The position numbers were made by a program, and so were the translations under genes. The notes below the pieces were generated by a model, which was given only the letters and a program-made list of their open reading frames with translations, ran no database searches and had not been told where the DNA came from. From NCBI GenBank assembly GCA_014084085.1, contig NPFB01000024.1:17188-81187 (forward strand): a stretch of 64,000 nucleotides of DNA, read 5' to 3'. This DNA comes from Hondaea fermentalgiana (taxonomy: Eukaryota > Sar > Bigyra > Thraustochytrida > Thraustochytriidae). Shown here piece by piece: positions 40,101 through 49,060 of the stretch; the stretch's first letter is position 1, and each line of letters begins with the position of its first letter.

Positions 40101-43100
40101 GTGCACGAGGTACAGACTCGCGCTCAGTTCTTGGCTCACCAAGAAAGTGCAGCTCGTATGAATGCGGTACAGATAGTACCGCGTATCCATCGTCTGCAGC
40201 CACGAAAATGAACCACGATCGCAGAGAATCTCCGTACTAAAGGGCCTGCCCTTGAGGCGAGGTCGGGACGCCGTGTGGTTCGGTACGAGGAACTGCAGTT
40301 CACGCTGCCCGTTCATGAGAAGCAGCGAATGCGCATCCAAGAGCTCGCGGTAACGAGGCGCCATGTTGCACACAAACCAGCCCGCCTGATCTGTCAGATG
40401 CAACTTGCCTCCCACAGGCTGCACGCGCAGCTTGAGGCGAGGAAGTTCGATCATGACCACGGCGCCGCTTTCGTCCTCCACTTCAGACCACGCAAGAATA
40501 TGCGAGATATCTTCCACTTTGGCAAGAAGCGTGACCATCCGGAAGAGGGCGGTGTTTCGCCTTGGCAGCTCCAAAAGATTCACGAGCTGCATCTGGTTCC
40601 GTGGATCATCCTCATCAAGATCAACAATCTCCATCGCCTGGCGTCGAGCCTCCTCCTCAGCTTCAGCTGCGGCCCGGGCCTTGCGCCTTTCTTCGGCACG
40701 AGCTTGCGCGGCCTCGACAGCCCGCTCAGCAGCGGCGTCCACGTCGCCCTCTTCTCCGTCTTTTTCTGCGGCCTCGGCTTCTTCATCGCTCACGGGCTCA
40801 AGCATAATCCCGCGCTCGGGGTCAAAGGCAAGAACCCAAGCCTCCTTCTCTGGCGCATCGTCGAGCGTGATGCGCACCCAGTCGCCCGTTCTTGCCACGG
40901 CGCTCACAATCTGGCCAAAGCCAAGGGTGCCCGTCTGGTTGCTCACCACGCCGTGACCGCTATCTGCGCTCGGGGCATTGCGCACGCGAACGCCCTCGTG
41001 GCTTACCACACGATACCGCTGCGTCTCGGCAATGAGCTCATCCGCAGAGGCGATTTGGGCCTGATTCTGCGGATTGAGGAGCCACTCCGCCGCAAACGCG
41101 GAGTTCCCGTCTGTCTTGGACAAGGCCAGGCGCGCAGCTGCTGGGGTGAAACCGAGCGCACAGAGATCCAAAACGGTCGTCTGATCAAAGTCCTCTTGGT
41201 TCGTGCCGGCGGCTGCCTGGGCCTCGCGAGCAGCCGACGTGCGACGATCGCCTCCATTCGCATCCTCAACAACAAGTCGGCGCTGTTCCGAGGCGGCGGT
41301 TCCAGCAAGCACGGACCGCGAGATGGTCAGCGAGTTCCGCTTCGAGGTCGAGTATGGTTTCTGCATAATCGAGCGATCCTCACGGATCTCAATCTGCTTG
41401 CTGCCAAACCACGTCGACTCTTCGTCCAAAGGCTCGCCACGCACGACGCCATCCGAGCCGTGCCAGAATTGATATGCCTCGAGCAGCGCACTTGGGAGAA
41501 CGCCGAACAAGAGGCGGCTCGGCAAAAAGGTCTCGACGAACCCGTTGCGGTTCCTGTCAACGACAAGCGACTCCTCGAGCGTGAAGATGGCCTTGAGATC
41601 GCCGCAGCCGCCAAACATGACCGTACTCGGCTGGAGCGTGTGGTACGAAAAGCAAGCTTGCGAACTGAAAACGAGCTGGCGGTAGATGCGACGTCCATGG
41701 CTTACCAGGTTGAACACGTGCAGAACCTCGCGGTCCTTGTACATGATAAACTCCTTCCAGGTCGACGTCACGATTTTGCGAACCTGAGGTCGCCGGCTGG
41801 CCATCATCATCGACGCAAAGCTGCCGCCCGACGGACCCGACGGAGGCTCCTGCTCCACCTCGTGTTCCGTCTGCACGCACGCCATTGCAGTCGCAAAGCT
41901 CACGCCCTCACCAACTTGGTCGTGCGGCAAGAGAACGCGATAGTTCATTGCATCCTTGTAATGTGCCTGCAACGCGGAGACGAGCAGCTCGAGAATCCAT
42001 TTCTCGCCGTCCTGGTTTTCCAAATGCTCTCGGATTTTGTCCTCATCAAAGGGGTCAACATGACGGTCGTAGACTTGTCCACGGTAGCGGATGGCCTTGA
42101 CACCATTCACCTGCTCCTCCTCGCCGCCGTCGCCGTTACGCCCCGCATTGCCACCGTTAGGATCACGGTTCGGCGTCGCTCCACTGCGGTCCGTCACAGC
42201 CGGGGTAGAGCGCGGCGCGCCGCACATTTGGCAAGCGGAGGCGTCGGGTCCATTGTTAAAAGTACAGATAGGGCAGGCCCATCGGTCACCTGAGCGAACC
42301 GATTGCGCGGTCGGGGCTCCGCCCGCGCCACCTGACGCAGCCGTTTCTTCCATCTCGCTCGTGACGTCCTTGGGGCATTCCACACCGTGGTCATCGTCCT
42401 TGGGCTCATCCCAAAGCTTGAGATCATACTGCGTACCCACGACATGCACCCAGTTCCGGTGCTGCTGTTGCGCGACAATACCACAGTGCAGCTGCCGCTT
42501 GCCAAAGATCGTGTGAAAGTCGTTAAAGTGCGTCATGCTGTCGGGAAGGGGCTTGAGCTCATCATTACGCCACAGAATCTGCGCCGCCTGAATGTCGAGC
42601 GTCATCTCCTTATCCGGCGACAAGAATTTTCCGCGAGACTCCACGGTCCAGCCCGCGGATGTCTCGTCCTCCATGAGAACAGCGTTGTCGCCCAAAGTAG
42701 CGCCCTTGGTGTCGAGCCCGATGCGAACGATGCGAGTGAGCGTCTGATCAAAAACCTCCTGCGAGGTGGCCTTAATGCGGCCCAGGAATCCGACAAGAGG
42801 CCCACGCTGGTTCTGCAGCATGCTGAACAGCTTTTGCTCGGGCACATTGGCGAGAAGGCGTTTCTTAATCTGCCCATTGGCGTCTAACTCGTCATCTTTA
42901 CCCAAGTTTGGCACGCGCGTGGTTTTTGAGCCCACACGGAGGTACAAAGGACGGTTCTGGCCAATGTATTTTGTGAGCGAACCGGGAGCGAGACGACTCG
43001 TGTCGACGCCATGCGCCTGCAGGAAGCGCGTGAGGCGCTGCTCAGGCGGTGCCGACGACTCGCTCGATGAACCGTAGCCGAGCAAGGCAGACGGCTCGCC

Positions 43101-46100
43101 GAGGCCAAAGCCGTGCCAGTTTCTCACAAAGCACAAACTACCCATGAGCTCGCTCACGTTTTCGGCGTCGAGCGCGTCCGGTCGCAGGTTTGACCACACA
43201 AGCGCCAGGTAGCTGTGAATCATGCAGCTCGTTTGGATGTCGTTGTTCTCAAACGCTTCCTTGAGCCACTTTTTCAGAATCGTGCGACAGGAGCCCGTGA
43301 GAAAGTCCTGCATTTCGCGCTCGCGCTCCTCGCCGACTTTAACAATGAGAAAGAAGGACTGAACATCCAAGGCAAGCTCAATCAGGTAGAGCGACAGCGC
43401 TGCGTCCGGGGAGTATACGGACGCCTCGGCAAGGTCGTTCATGGAGCGAAGCATTTTCATGAGAGGGCGCAAGGTCGACTCCGGAGCGTGACGCAGTTCG
43501 TTGAGCAAAAGACCGTCCGCTGTACCAAGCACTGCGCTCTTGGGCGTGCCATAGGAACGACCTCCCCGCGAAGCTGACCCGGTGTCTTGCAGCGCAGAGC
43601 GAAATCCATACTCTTTGCTGGCAGGAACGGTGGTGATGCGATCCTGCTTTCCGTTCGGGACCCAATCCGAAGCATCAAAGAGGACCGCACGAAGGAGACC
43701 CTGGATCTCGTGATTGAATAGGTACGTCACACGGTCGCCCGTGGCAAAAAACGCGAGAACAAGGGGAATGCGCAGGTACGGGACAGTCAGGTACGAGAGA
43801 ACCATCTCGGACTCTTGGCGGCTGAGGGTGTCGCCAAAGTTGGGCAGAGCATCTGCATGCAAAATGTCGTCCTCCGTAGGACGTTGCGGACCGGTGTGGT
43901 TCAGGATCGCACCAATGTCTGCCGGTGAGTGCACGACAAGGCCTTCGCCAAAGAAGATCTTGCGATCACCAAAAACCGTGACTTGGACATCGGCCGTGTC
44001 AAGATCCAAGCCACGATAGTTGACCACTTCCCAGCGCAGACCGCCTCCCAAAAACGTTCGTCGAGTGTGAAAGGCCCCCGCTTCCATGGATGTGTCCTCA
44101 AAGGAAAGACCCCACGAGACGTACTCACTGGACGCGATGCGCTGACGCTGCAGCTCGGACTCGCGCGACTCCATGGTGCTGAGGAACTTGTACATGCAGC
44201 ACATATCGCGCAGCAGACCGTACTCGGGATGATCGCGCGCGAGTGGCGTCCCAGGGGCAGTCATCCACTCCAGCAGGGCCTCAATCTCCGGCGGAGGCTG
44301 CGGGTTGTCACGGGGAACAAGCTCGTAGCCAAGGCGCTCCATGAGCTTGCGCAGGAACATGACAGTGGTGCCATACTTTTTCACCTCAATCTTGTCCGTC
44401 GGCATGCGAAAGATGAAGAGGTCCTTGAACCGGCACGTCTGCTGCACGCTTTCAAAGTACTCGAGACACTTTGATCGTGCAAGCGCAAGCGCTGGTTGGT
44501 GCAATTCCATCGTGGATGAAAGTCGGTACAAGCTCAAGTTCGCAACGCACACAGTCGTAGACAGAGCGTAGCCACCATCGTCGTTGAGCACATTGGAGAG
44601 TTCCATGTCAAAGTGGTCATGACGGACAACGCAGTCAAAGATGGCGAGAAGATTCAAAGCAATCACAGCGCGCTCAGAGTCAAAGGCGCGCGTTGGCGCG
44701 TCAAAGGACTGCCAGGCCTGAGCGTACGTCATGGTGAGCTTGTGCAAAAGACGCAAACACGTCATTTCCAGCTCTAAACTCGGAAAGTTCTTCCAGATGC
44801 ACTCCGCAGCGCCCGAGACGCCACCGTCACCAGCGGTAGGCTTCGGCTGCGGGAGCACCTGCGTCACAACAGGCCTGATGAGCTCCGCGATCTGGTACTG
44901 GAGTGCAATGCGAGACGAAAAGGACGAACCGTCTTTGCAGCGCCGGTTCAGCTCCGTGCATACGTTGTCGCAACGAACGAGCACAGCGACGGCCTCCTCC
45001 ACGGTCTGGATGCGCCGCATTGGAACCTGCAAGATGTCGCAAATGTTCGACGAGCGAGGTTGCTGGGCAAGACCTGCGTAGCGCTCGACGTTCTTGGAGC
45101 TGATTTCGATCTTGGGGAAATAGCCATCCGCCTGCTTGATATTCGAGGCATCAAAGGGCACGGGAAAGAGCTCGTCGGCTGTGTCCGGCTCCTCTTCGTT
45201 GACACGGCGAGCCTCCTCATCGGCATCGTCGAGCTCTTTGAGCTTGGCCTCGACGGCGTCCACCAGGCCGAGTACTTGCTCCCGCTTGCGAGTGTTCAAG
45301 TACCCGAGCTTGAGCACGGCGTGCGAAACCGTGCTGCAGCCCATGCGGATCAGTGTACGAAAGTCCGGAGGCGGCGGGGACCGCCGTTCGTCTTTCATGT
45401 CCCCGAGCGCCATGTTAAGCATTTCTACCTTGAGCGTGGTCGTCAGTTCCTTCACTTCGCCTTTGCTGCAGCCGCGATGTTCGACAAGAAAGTATCGTAC
45501 GGCCTCCATGAGATTGCGCCACGAGCTCGACGTTCCCGCGCGCTGCGCCGTGCGCCATTCGGGTTCGCTCAATTGCGCCGCGCGCTCCAGTGCGCCTGCC
45601 AACGTCGGTTCGCCAGTGATCCAAGGCAGAAGCACGTCGTAAATGACCTCTACGCGATGAAATTCGCTTGCGTTGAACCAAAGCGAAAAGAGCGTTGTCC
45701 ATACGGCTCGATCAAGAAAGCGGTCCTGAGACAGGTTCTCGAGCTTGAGGCACGTCTGGTACTTGATCTTGGCCGGATCTTCCTCACACACGCGACACGG
45801 GTGATAGTTGAGCCCTGCACCGGCGTTACACACCACCAGATTGAAGCTTTGATCCGAGTTGCGCTCGGCCACGAGAACGATGGACCCACGCGTGGTGCTG
45901 CCAATCCATCCGGCGGGCACAAAGAGAGATTCTCCGCCCGGAAGGTCGCGCATGGTTTGTAGGAATGCGCTCACGTACTCGTTACACTTTTCGGCGTCAT
46001 CCACCTCGGCGCCCGCAAGCTTTCGAAGGATGGTCACCTTGGGCATGACGGGGTCCTGAGCCCATCTTTCGAGCTGCGACGACTCGTTGACGAGGATCTC

Positions 46101-46250
46101 CAAGACGGCGCATGCCGTCGCGAGCCCTCCGCTGGGAACTTCGCTGTTGTTTTCTACATACGGGTCAGCCAGGAGTGCGCAAAAGGGTCCTGTCTCCCAA
46201 ATACTAGGGCGTTCCTGCTGCTGTTCTTGCTGCGGCGGCGACTGCGCCAT
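34158..46250 (-). CDS. Giant P-loop ATPase/helicase-like protein with RanBP2 zinc fingers, UBA, SH3-like and EF-hand regions
   Basis: One uninterrupted frame of 4030 codons starts at the ATG at 46250. In order: about 1300 residues of large-family sequence; a RanBP2-type zinc finger (WACPICTFNNGPDASACQMC, about 1324-1344); a UBA-like three-helix stretch (about 1692-1730); an SH3-like domain (about 1745-1818); a charged coiled coil (about 1820-1880); an ATPase core with Walker A MGAGKT (Lys about 2689) and Walker B-like LIMDEVD (about 2840-2845), of the type described as DUF3638/DUF3645; a Gln/Glu-rich stretch (about 3540-3570); two EF-hands (loops from about 3883 and 3919); and two C-terminal zinc fingers (about 3961 and 3995). 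Giant proteins with the DUF3638 core occur in fungi, oomycetes and other protists, often annotated only as ubiquitin-related. UBA plus RanBP2 fingers suggest ubiquitin binding. No biochemical function can be stated. Confidence 0.88.
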   Translation of the reverse strand: MAQSPPQQEQQQERPSIWETGPFCALLADPYVENNSEVPSGGLATACAVLEILVNESSQLERWAQDPVMPKVTILRKLAGAEVDDAEKCNEYVSAFLQTMRDLPGGESLFVPAGWIGSTTRGSIVLVAERNSDQSFNLVVCNAGAGLNYHPCRVCEEDPAKIKYQTCLKLENLSQDRFLDRAVWTTLFSLWFNASEFHRVEVIYDVLLPWITGEPTLAGALERAAQLSEPEWRTAQRAGTSSSWRNLMEAVRYFLVEHRGCSKGEVKELTTTLKVEMLNMALGDMKDERRSPPPPDFRTLIRMGCSTVSHAVLKLGYLNTRKREQVLGLVDAVEAKLKELDDADEEARRVNEEEPDTADELFPVPFDASNIKQADGYFPKIEISSKNVERYAGLAQQPRSSNICDILQVPMRRIQTVEEAVAVLVRCDNVCTELNRRCKDGSSFSSRIALQYQIAELIRPVVTQVLPQPKPTAGDGGVSGAAECIWKNFPSLELEMTCLRLLHKLTMTYAQAWQSFDAPTRAFDSERAVIALNLLAIFDCVVRHDHFDMELSNVLNDDGGYALSTTVCVANLSLYRLSSTMELHQPALALARSKCLEYFESVQQTCRFKDLFIFRMPTDKIEVKKYGTTVMFLRKLMERLGYELVPRDNPQPPPEIEALLEWMTAPGTPLARDHPEYGLLRDMCCMYKFLSTMESRESELQRQRIASSEYVSWGLSFEDTSMEAGAFHTRRTFLGGGLRWEVVNYRGLDLDTADVQVTVFGDRKIFFGEGLVVHSPADIGAILNHTGPQRPTEDDILHADALPNFGDTLSRQESEMVLSYLTVPYLRIPLVLAFFATGDRVTYLFNHEIQGLLRAVLFDASDWVPNGKQDRITTVPASKEYGFRSALQDTGSASRGGRSYGTPKSAVLGTADGLLLNELRHAPESTLRPLMKMLRSMNDLAEASVYSPDAALSLYLIELALDVQSFFLIVKVGEEREREMQDFLTGSCRTILKKWLKEAFENNDIQTSCMIHSYLALVWSNLRPDALDAENVSELMGSLCFVRNWHGFGLGEPSALLGYGSSSESSAPPEQRLTRFLQAHGVDTSRLAPGSLTKYIGQNRPLYLRVGSKTTRVPNLGKDDELDANGQIKKRLLANVPEQKLFSMLQNQRGPLVGFLGRIKATSQEVFDQTLTRIVRIGLDTKGATLGDNAVLMEDETSAGWTVESRGKFLSPDKEMTLDIQAAQILWRNDELKPLPDSMTHFNDFHTIFGKRQLHCGIVAQQQHRNWVHVVGTQYDLKLWDEPKDDDHGVECPKDVTSEMEETAASGGAGGAPTAQSVRSGDRWACPICTFNNGPDASACQMCGAPRSTPAVTDRSGATPNRDPNGGNAGRNGDGGEEEQVNGVKAIRYRGQVYDRHVDPFDEDKIREHLENQDGEKWILELLVSALQAHYKDAMNYRVLLPHDQVGEGVSFATAMACVQTEHEVEQEPPSGPSGGSFASMMMASRRPQVRKIVTSTWKEFIMYKDREVLHVFNLVSHGRRIYRQLVFSSQACFSYHTLQPSTVMFGGCGDLKAIFTLEESLVVDRNRNGFVETFLPSRLLFGVLPSALLEAYQFWHGSDGVVRGEPLDEESTWFGSKQIEIREDRSIMQKPYSTSKRNSLTISRSVLAGTAASEQRRLVVEDANGGDRRTSAAREAQAAAGTNQEDFDQTTVLDLCALGFTPAAARLALSKTDGNSAFAAEWLLNPQNQAQIASADELIAETQRYRVVSHEGVRVRNAPSADSGHGVVSNQTGTLGFGQIVSAVARTGDWVRITLDDAPEKEAWVLAFDPERGIMLEPVSDEEAEAAEKDGEEGDVDAAAERAVEAAQARAEERRKARAAAEAEEEARRQAMEIVDLDEDDPRNQMQLVNLLELPRRNTALFRMVTLLAKVEDISHILAWSEVEDESGAVVMIELPRLKLRVQPVGGKLHLTDQAGWFVCNMAPRYRELLDAHSLLLMNGQRELQFLVPNHTASRPRLKGRPFSTEILCDRGSFSWLQTMDTRYYLYRIHTSCTFLVSQELSASLYLVHLKLLKRQYEQAFKLAPTCTVDVPFSPDEGFIWSQFEDTLDDMHPDAHACRLRLSLATMYARDAIRPSWEVHNEYDRYLSKLPRVSASCRLSHEEELKICRLTASGTALIKNRLAALSVAKLTPIDLKAPAPRVGGAPWNKVQSQSLEYYDAHGTTLKRLHFRPQLGDGSSPSTFSTFMTSVIFDEQIVMDEESGVNRQLGFTFLYQLLTSSVPTQDHANPRAFGEIMARYLHLKLSRWGRESVTDGEVEASNSRHMAQLFAVLEEPSRAWPQVPTDPDSLGLLRTGINLYSRSGRDSGVKMWLDLIDMEFQEAWPIVHSRNEASSRFRPAFVLKDIPNGISHPIQPASVEDTGCAERAVSDADEAKIMREPLAALWEDFIKIVKATSEVPSDSLPFDLHSHPAAQTTVAQDMLKRLEDDVAGFANAYKHKREPVLVSRKSAALDEIVAALEHLQMEDARLVRDTIADVLAEANHLEDPDCKLRLSSHSRQRDCVTFALLTQALLSREASADLQKVNPSLEAGQVETMLDRVVHVLVRTNRISHANRAAQLARDLKRAQSSTSSGADFRADQLARSLAETLTTVRHYVEDDGSFDPRFLVFEYVFDIVLRERQVEIVRSFADDVKHNRSHVQQMIMGAGKTTVVAPLLTLLLADGDTLVTQVMPTALLEQTRHIMRSRFAAIITKRVFTLEFDRGCEDAVDIARAVYDKLDEARRSRSVVVSSPDAVKSLFLKFVEHMHSLESVDPDVLRPTSSLRQNKEIVHLRDTMQARSDMADSMVPIFDMWRDGVLIMDEVDVLLHPLRSELNFPIGLKDPIDMSGFRWDLPIHLLGAFFPEAREILKSFFPEVEMQDHANSILDEIDAVVEAGYDSHALQRNPHLVLLDDAFYRSRLMRPAAEWCALWVQRNAHDLPPTDALVDYMVLEDLWSSAAVDEDFASRSGDNMKLLNLARDWIRVLLPHVLSKIDRVSFGILSPVDLANIDQRRTPLSRKLMAVPFVGKDVPSRSSEFAHPDVVIGLSVLGYRYEGLRLNDMRTIVTQLKADFSREVGPRDQRPSSRLFRAWLEHASRDLGEQLPVLPLPLFQANDPKQLDRLFHLLRKEERVITYYLRQHVFPACMNFQSIKISACGHELGSTLLFQKRIGFSGTPSNLLPDDLGSCMYEPGSDGKIMHVLSSDEVVTVKHKSDWTAKSLLRDVAASQPPIHALIDTGALITGMDNEQVAHYLLDFLPRSQFEGVVYLDRADRKMFLQRSSGKSLHLSQCGVDPSRRFTFYDQVHTTGMDIKQAPDARAVVTIGKDMTFRDYAQGSFRMRGIGVGQKVELYLIAEVEQLIKKDLSLRHSAVKPLDVPAWLLVNSMRMEAIQFSMLSFQELYNCWRKEALSSLVGDVKAHSPLLPDAPDAMTNSQRLRRFVDGADGPGTAVLSAEEREWLVRCIELFREPVGFEVPDHIPAPKPFHEKVKNLVQENKDFATSDAARSLVEDIVERVKYTKDLKSEELEAEIVNENEQEQQQQQEEEAEEEQEKVSRFSRDDEQANPWDVAHLNAKPSGVIGDEPFYRFADFRVRESQPQLDYPDNLLLSDNWFRPRWIGLGDRRLKNVMVVLEWSPSSFTEQLGKLVPLLHQHLMSEFGLAPNAAAVRAIAVATAPASPADLTLRRSVAERLPPSRNPHAGKFFVSVSLAEAETLRRVLHTPQSDITSDYALLSIEDGSCIDTSPTMHLERAEGDHDKELVLACLRFVNCDMHYSDEELELLESAFSASEIQARVDHFESNLRLRRREKYLWGDTPLAKLFTERSEWHLLSARAKLQQLSVSLLRVLRSPKNTIDLLATFTRADADNDGTLTHAELQRMIEDLRLGYSPADVALVVNLIDEENAGTISWDRFVDALHLPDNLLTRDDDRVDLDEERRNQRWQCPVCTCLNLPSDVECQACGSGWDGNLVVPNDKWMCDPEFGGCTMFNDEGSFYCSVCDKARPSLMNVRF

Positions 46251-47357
46251 TTTTCCTCAGCTTTCGAGCACGATTTCGAGCACGAGCACAAGCACGAGCA
46301 CCGAACAATAATTCGCAAGCGACAAACTTCGCTCGCACGAGCTAAGAGGCCTTCCACGGCCTCTCTCCCCTCTTCTCCAGCTCGCCGAGCTCTGCCCGCT
46401 TGCTCTCCGCCAGCACGCTCACGCGCGAGCGTGTCCTCGCCAAATCGAGCCGCGCGTGACCCGAGAGAGTGAGTGAGCAAGCAAGCGCCCGAAGCGAGAT
46501 GATACGCGTTGAGCTCGTTCGTTCCCGGCCGTCTCTGCTGTATCGCTTCCGCCTGCCTTCTCGCGCGGGCCCTCCCGCTCGCCCTCTTGCGCGCGAGCGA
46601 GCGTGCGTCTGGGCGTCTTGGCGCGGCTGTAGGCCCTCACTCCCCCGCGTGCTCCTCGCCGCGCTCGACCGTCCTCGGATCCTTTTCAAAACCGATCGAT
46701 CGATCGACCCGCGCGATCCCTCCTCTTGCACGCGCTGCGCAGCCGCGACGGGCGGGCCTCCTCGCCGCCGGCCGTCCGCCGCCGGTCGCGCGCCGCGGCG
46801 TCTGCCTCCTGCTGCTGCTCGCGCGTCGCGGGGCCGCGCGGGCGGGGCCGGGTGCCGCGCCTGGGTTCCGCGTTGCAGGATTGATCGAGCGCGCGATCGT
46901 CGATGAGATCGTTTGTTTCTTTCTCTGTTTCTGCTCCTTCGCTCCTTTGCTCCTTTGCTTCTTTCTTTGTTTTTTTCTTTCCTTCTTTCTCCCTTTCTCT
47001 CTCGCTGTCGATGGCGGGTCAAAGAGCGAAGGAAGGGAGCGAAGCAGGGAAGGAAAAAGAAACGGGAACGAAGCTTCGTCCCGCCAGACGGCGCTGCCCG
47101 CCCGCTCGCCGGCGAGCGAGCGCTCGCAGCTCGCTCGCTCCCCGGGGCAGCAGGGCACGTGGAGACCGCCGCGAGGTCTGTCTGCGCAGACAGAACTCGA
47201 CTCCGTCGACTCCGTCGACTCCGTCGAGCGCGTCGGCGCGTCGAGCGCGCCGAGCGGAGCTGCCGCGTTGATCTTGATTTCGAGCTGGGAAGGATTGAGG
47301 AAAGAAGAAGAAGGTCTCAGGTTGGCTGGGGGAGAGGGTGCGCGAGGGAGAACAAAC
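46251..47357. other. Divergent intergenic region, pyrimidine tract and short repeats
   Basis: About 1.1 kb separates the giant gene and snurportin. It contains CGAGCACAAGC-like repeats (46265-46302), a CGATCGATCGATCG run (46694-46708), a long pyrimidine tract (about 46917-47005), and three tandem CTCCGTCGA units (47200-47227). Long open frames cross it without any recognisable domain. It should contain both promoters. Confidence 0.6.
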
Positions 47358-48845
47358 ATGGCGTCCTTCGCCAGGGGCTCCTCGAAGGCGGGGGGCGCAG
47401 GAAACCCTGCGTGGCCGTCCTCGGCGTCCGGAGACCAGACGGCGGCAACGTCGCCACCCCCGTCAACGTCTCAGCTGTCGTGGAGACGCAGCGATCTCCG
47501 TGTCGAAGGTCAGAATTTGAGGCGGCAAAAGATCGTGGCGCGACAAAAGGAGGCGCGGAGGAGGACGCTTGCCGCTGCGCGCGCACAAAGTCTTATCTCC
47601 GGAAACAGTGACGCAATAAACGAGCGAAAGGATACCCAAAACAATGGCGACGAAGGCGACGAGGACAACAACATAACAGTGAGAGCAGATTTGTCAAAGG
47701 GAACGCCAGGGAAAAATCACAAGCGCCAAAATGCAAAGCAAAGACGGCGTCAACAAGAGGAAGAAGCCTACGCTGCTCAACTCCAGCGCCCCGAATGGAT
47801 GCTAGAGGTACCCTCTGACCTCGGTCCCGAAGCTTGGTCAGTCATGGCCAAACCAGAAGGTGAATGGACTTTGGTCGTCGCTGCTCACGGCAAAACTGTA
47901 TCGCGGCGCAAGAATGGCCGAACCCTCCACGAATTTGCCTCTGTCTTACCGCACGGCTCCCCACAAACCGGAACAGGGTCCAGTGATTTCTCCATGCTGC
48001 AATGTGTCTTTCACGAGGCTGATCAAACGTACTACGTTGTAGACGTCGTCTTCTGGAAAGGTCTTGATGTGGGCGCTTCAGACTTCTCCTTTCGCCAGTT
48101 CTGGCTGCACAGCAAGCTCGCAGAAATTCCTGAAATATGTACCTCTGGGGTAGGGAACAAGTATCGCTTTCAGCCAATCCCCGTATTTGACTGCTCAATG
48201 GACGGCCTTGGTCAAGCATACAGTGCACAGATGCAATTTGTCAAAGATGGCCTATTATTTTTCTTCAAAACGGGTCACTACGAAGAGGGTCTTTCGCCGT
48301 GCTTGCTCGCCTGGAAGGATGCCAAGACCTCACGTTTTCCCATCGACTCTCCAGACGGGATTCATCCCTATCCTGTACAGACCTGCGTTCTTCGCATCTC
48401 TCTCGTCTCTGGCACGTTGATGCTCCGCGCTTTGGGCGATGACCTCGTCGGCATCCTCAATGTCGAGGATGCAAAGGCGCACGCGCTCGAGAACGGCTCC
48501 GTAGCACGCTTTGCTGTTCCTTCTGGCGGTCTTGAAGTTGTGCAAGACGAAGAAGGGGCCGCGCAGACCGGAACTGCCGCAGTTCCACCTCAAGCCTCTG
48601 CACGGACTGGAGCTGGTTTAGACACGTTGGCAGTACCTGCTGCGCCGACAATACCCGAGGCTGCTGCCTCTGTAGCGCACGTGTGGATCTGTGGCTTGCG
48701 CTTTCACAGCGCTTGCAGACCAAACGCGCGCCCTGACTCCAGCTGCAGGGTCGCCTTTCAATACGCAATGCGGCACGATCCGCTGACCATCGAAAAGCTC
48801 ACGGCCGGTCTTGCTTGCGCTGGAAATGATATGGAACTTCGGTGA
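47358..48845 (+). CDS. SNUPN: Snurportin-1 (m3G-cap snRNP import adaptor)
   Basis: The 495-residue protein contains the trimethylguanosine-cap-binding domain of snurportin, which carries spliceosomal snRNPs into the nucleus with importin beta. The block from about residue 135 reads like the family: PEWMLEVPSDL, EGEWTLVVAAHGKTVSRRKNG, FASVLPHGSP, MLQCVFHEADQTYYVVDVVFW, SFRQFWLHSKLAE and DGLLFFFKTGHYEEGLSPCL. The N-terminal basic helix (NLRRQKIVARQKEARRRTL, about 54-72) fits an importin-beta-binding domain. The C-terminal 150 residues or so go beyond typical snurportins and are Ala/Pro-rich in part. The ATG at 47358 follows ACAAAC; the open frame further upstream is low-complexity and lacks family sequence. 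It is divergent from the giant gene. Confidence 0.93.
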   Translation: MASFARGSSKAGGAGNPAWPSSASGDQTAATSPPPSTSQLSWRRSDLRVEGQNLRRQKIVARQKEARRRTLAAARAQSLISGNSDAINERKDTQNNGDEGDEDNNITVRADLSKGTPGKNHKRQNAKQRRRQQEEEAYAAQLQRPEWMLEVPSDLGPEAWSVMAKPEGEWTLVVAAHGKTVSRRKNGRTLHEFASVLPHGSPQTGTGSSDFSMLQCVFHEADQTYYVVDVVFWKGLDVGASDFSFRQFWLHSKLAEIPEICTSGVGNKYRFQPIPVFDCSMDGLGQAYSAQMQFVKDGLLFFFKTGHYEEGLSPCLLAWKDAKTSRFPIDSPDGIHPYPVQTCVLRISLVSGTLMLRALGDDLVGILNVEDAKAHALENGSVARFAVPSGGLEVVQDEEGAAQTGTAAVPPQASARTGAGLDTLAVPAAPTIPEAAASVAHVWICGLRFHSACRPNARPDSSCRVAFQYAMRHDPLTIEKLTAGLACAGNDMELR

Positions 48846-49060
48846 TCTCTAACTGCTTGTCTCTCCTGGGGTACACGAGGGCGAGGGAGAGGAAAGGGAT
48901 GGAAACTTGTAGAGAGAATAGGGTCATTTTCATGATGGATACAAGTATGTTGTGCCGGAAGAGATTCGCAATTAAAGGCGTGCGTTTCGTCGCTCGCGCT
49001 GCGAGCTATATCAGCAAACTTGCCAAGGCAGACACGATAAGATGGAACGACTCAGACACA

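Noticed and set aside
40275..42293. 672-codon plus-strand frame inside the giant gene
   Set aside because: Antisense shadow of the giant coding region with no recognisable motif.
46509..47357. N-terminal extension of snurportin by 283 codons
   Set aside because: The added sequence is low-complexity, begins at a non-ATG codon and has no family similarity; the ATG at 47358 is a better start.
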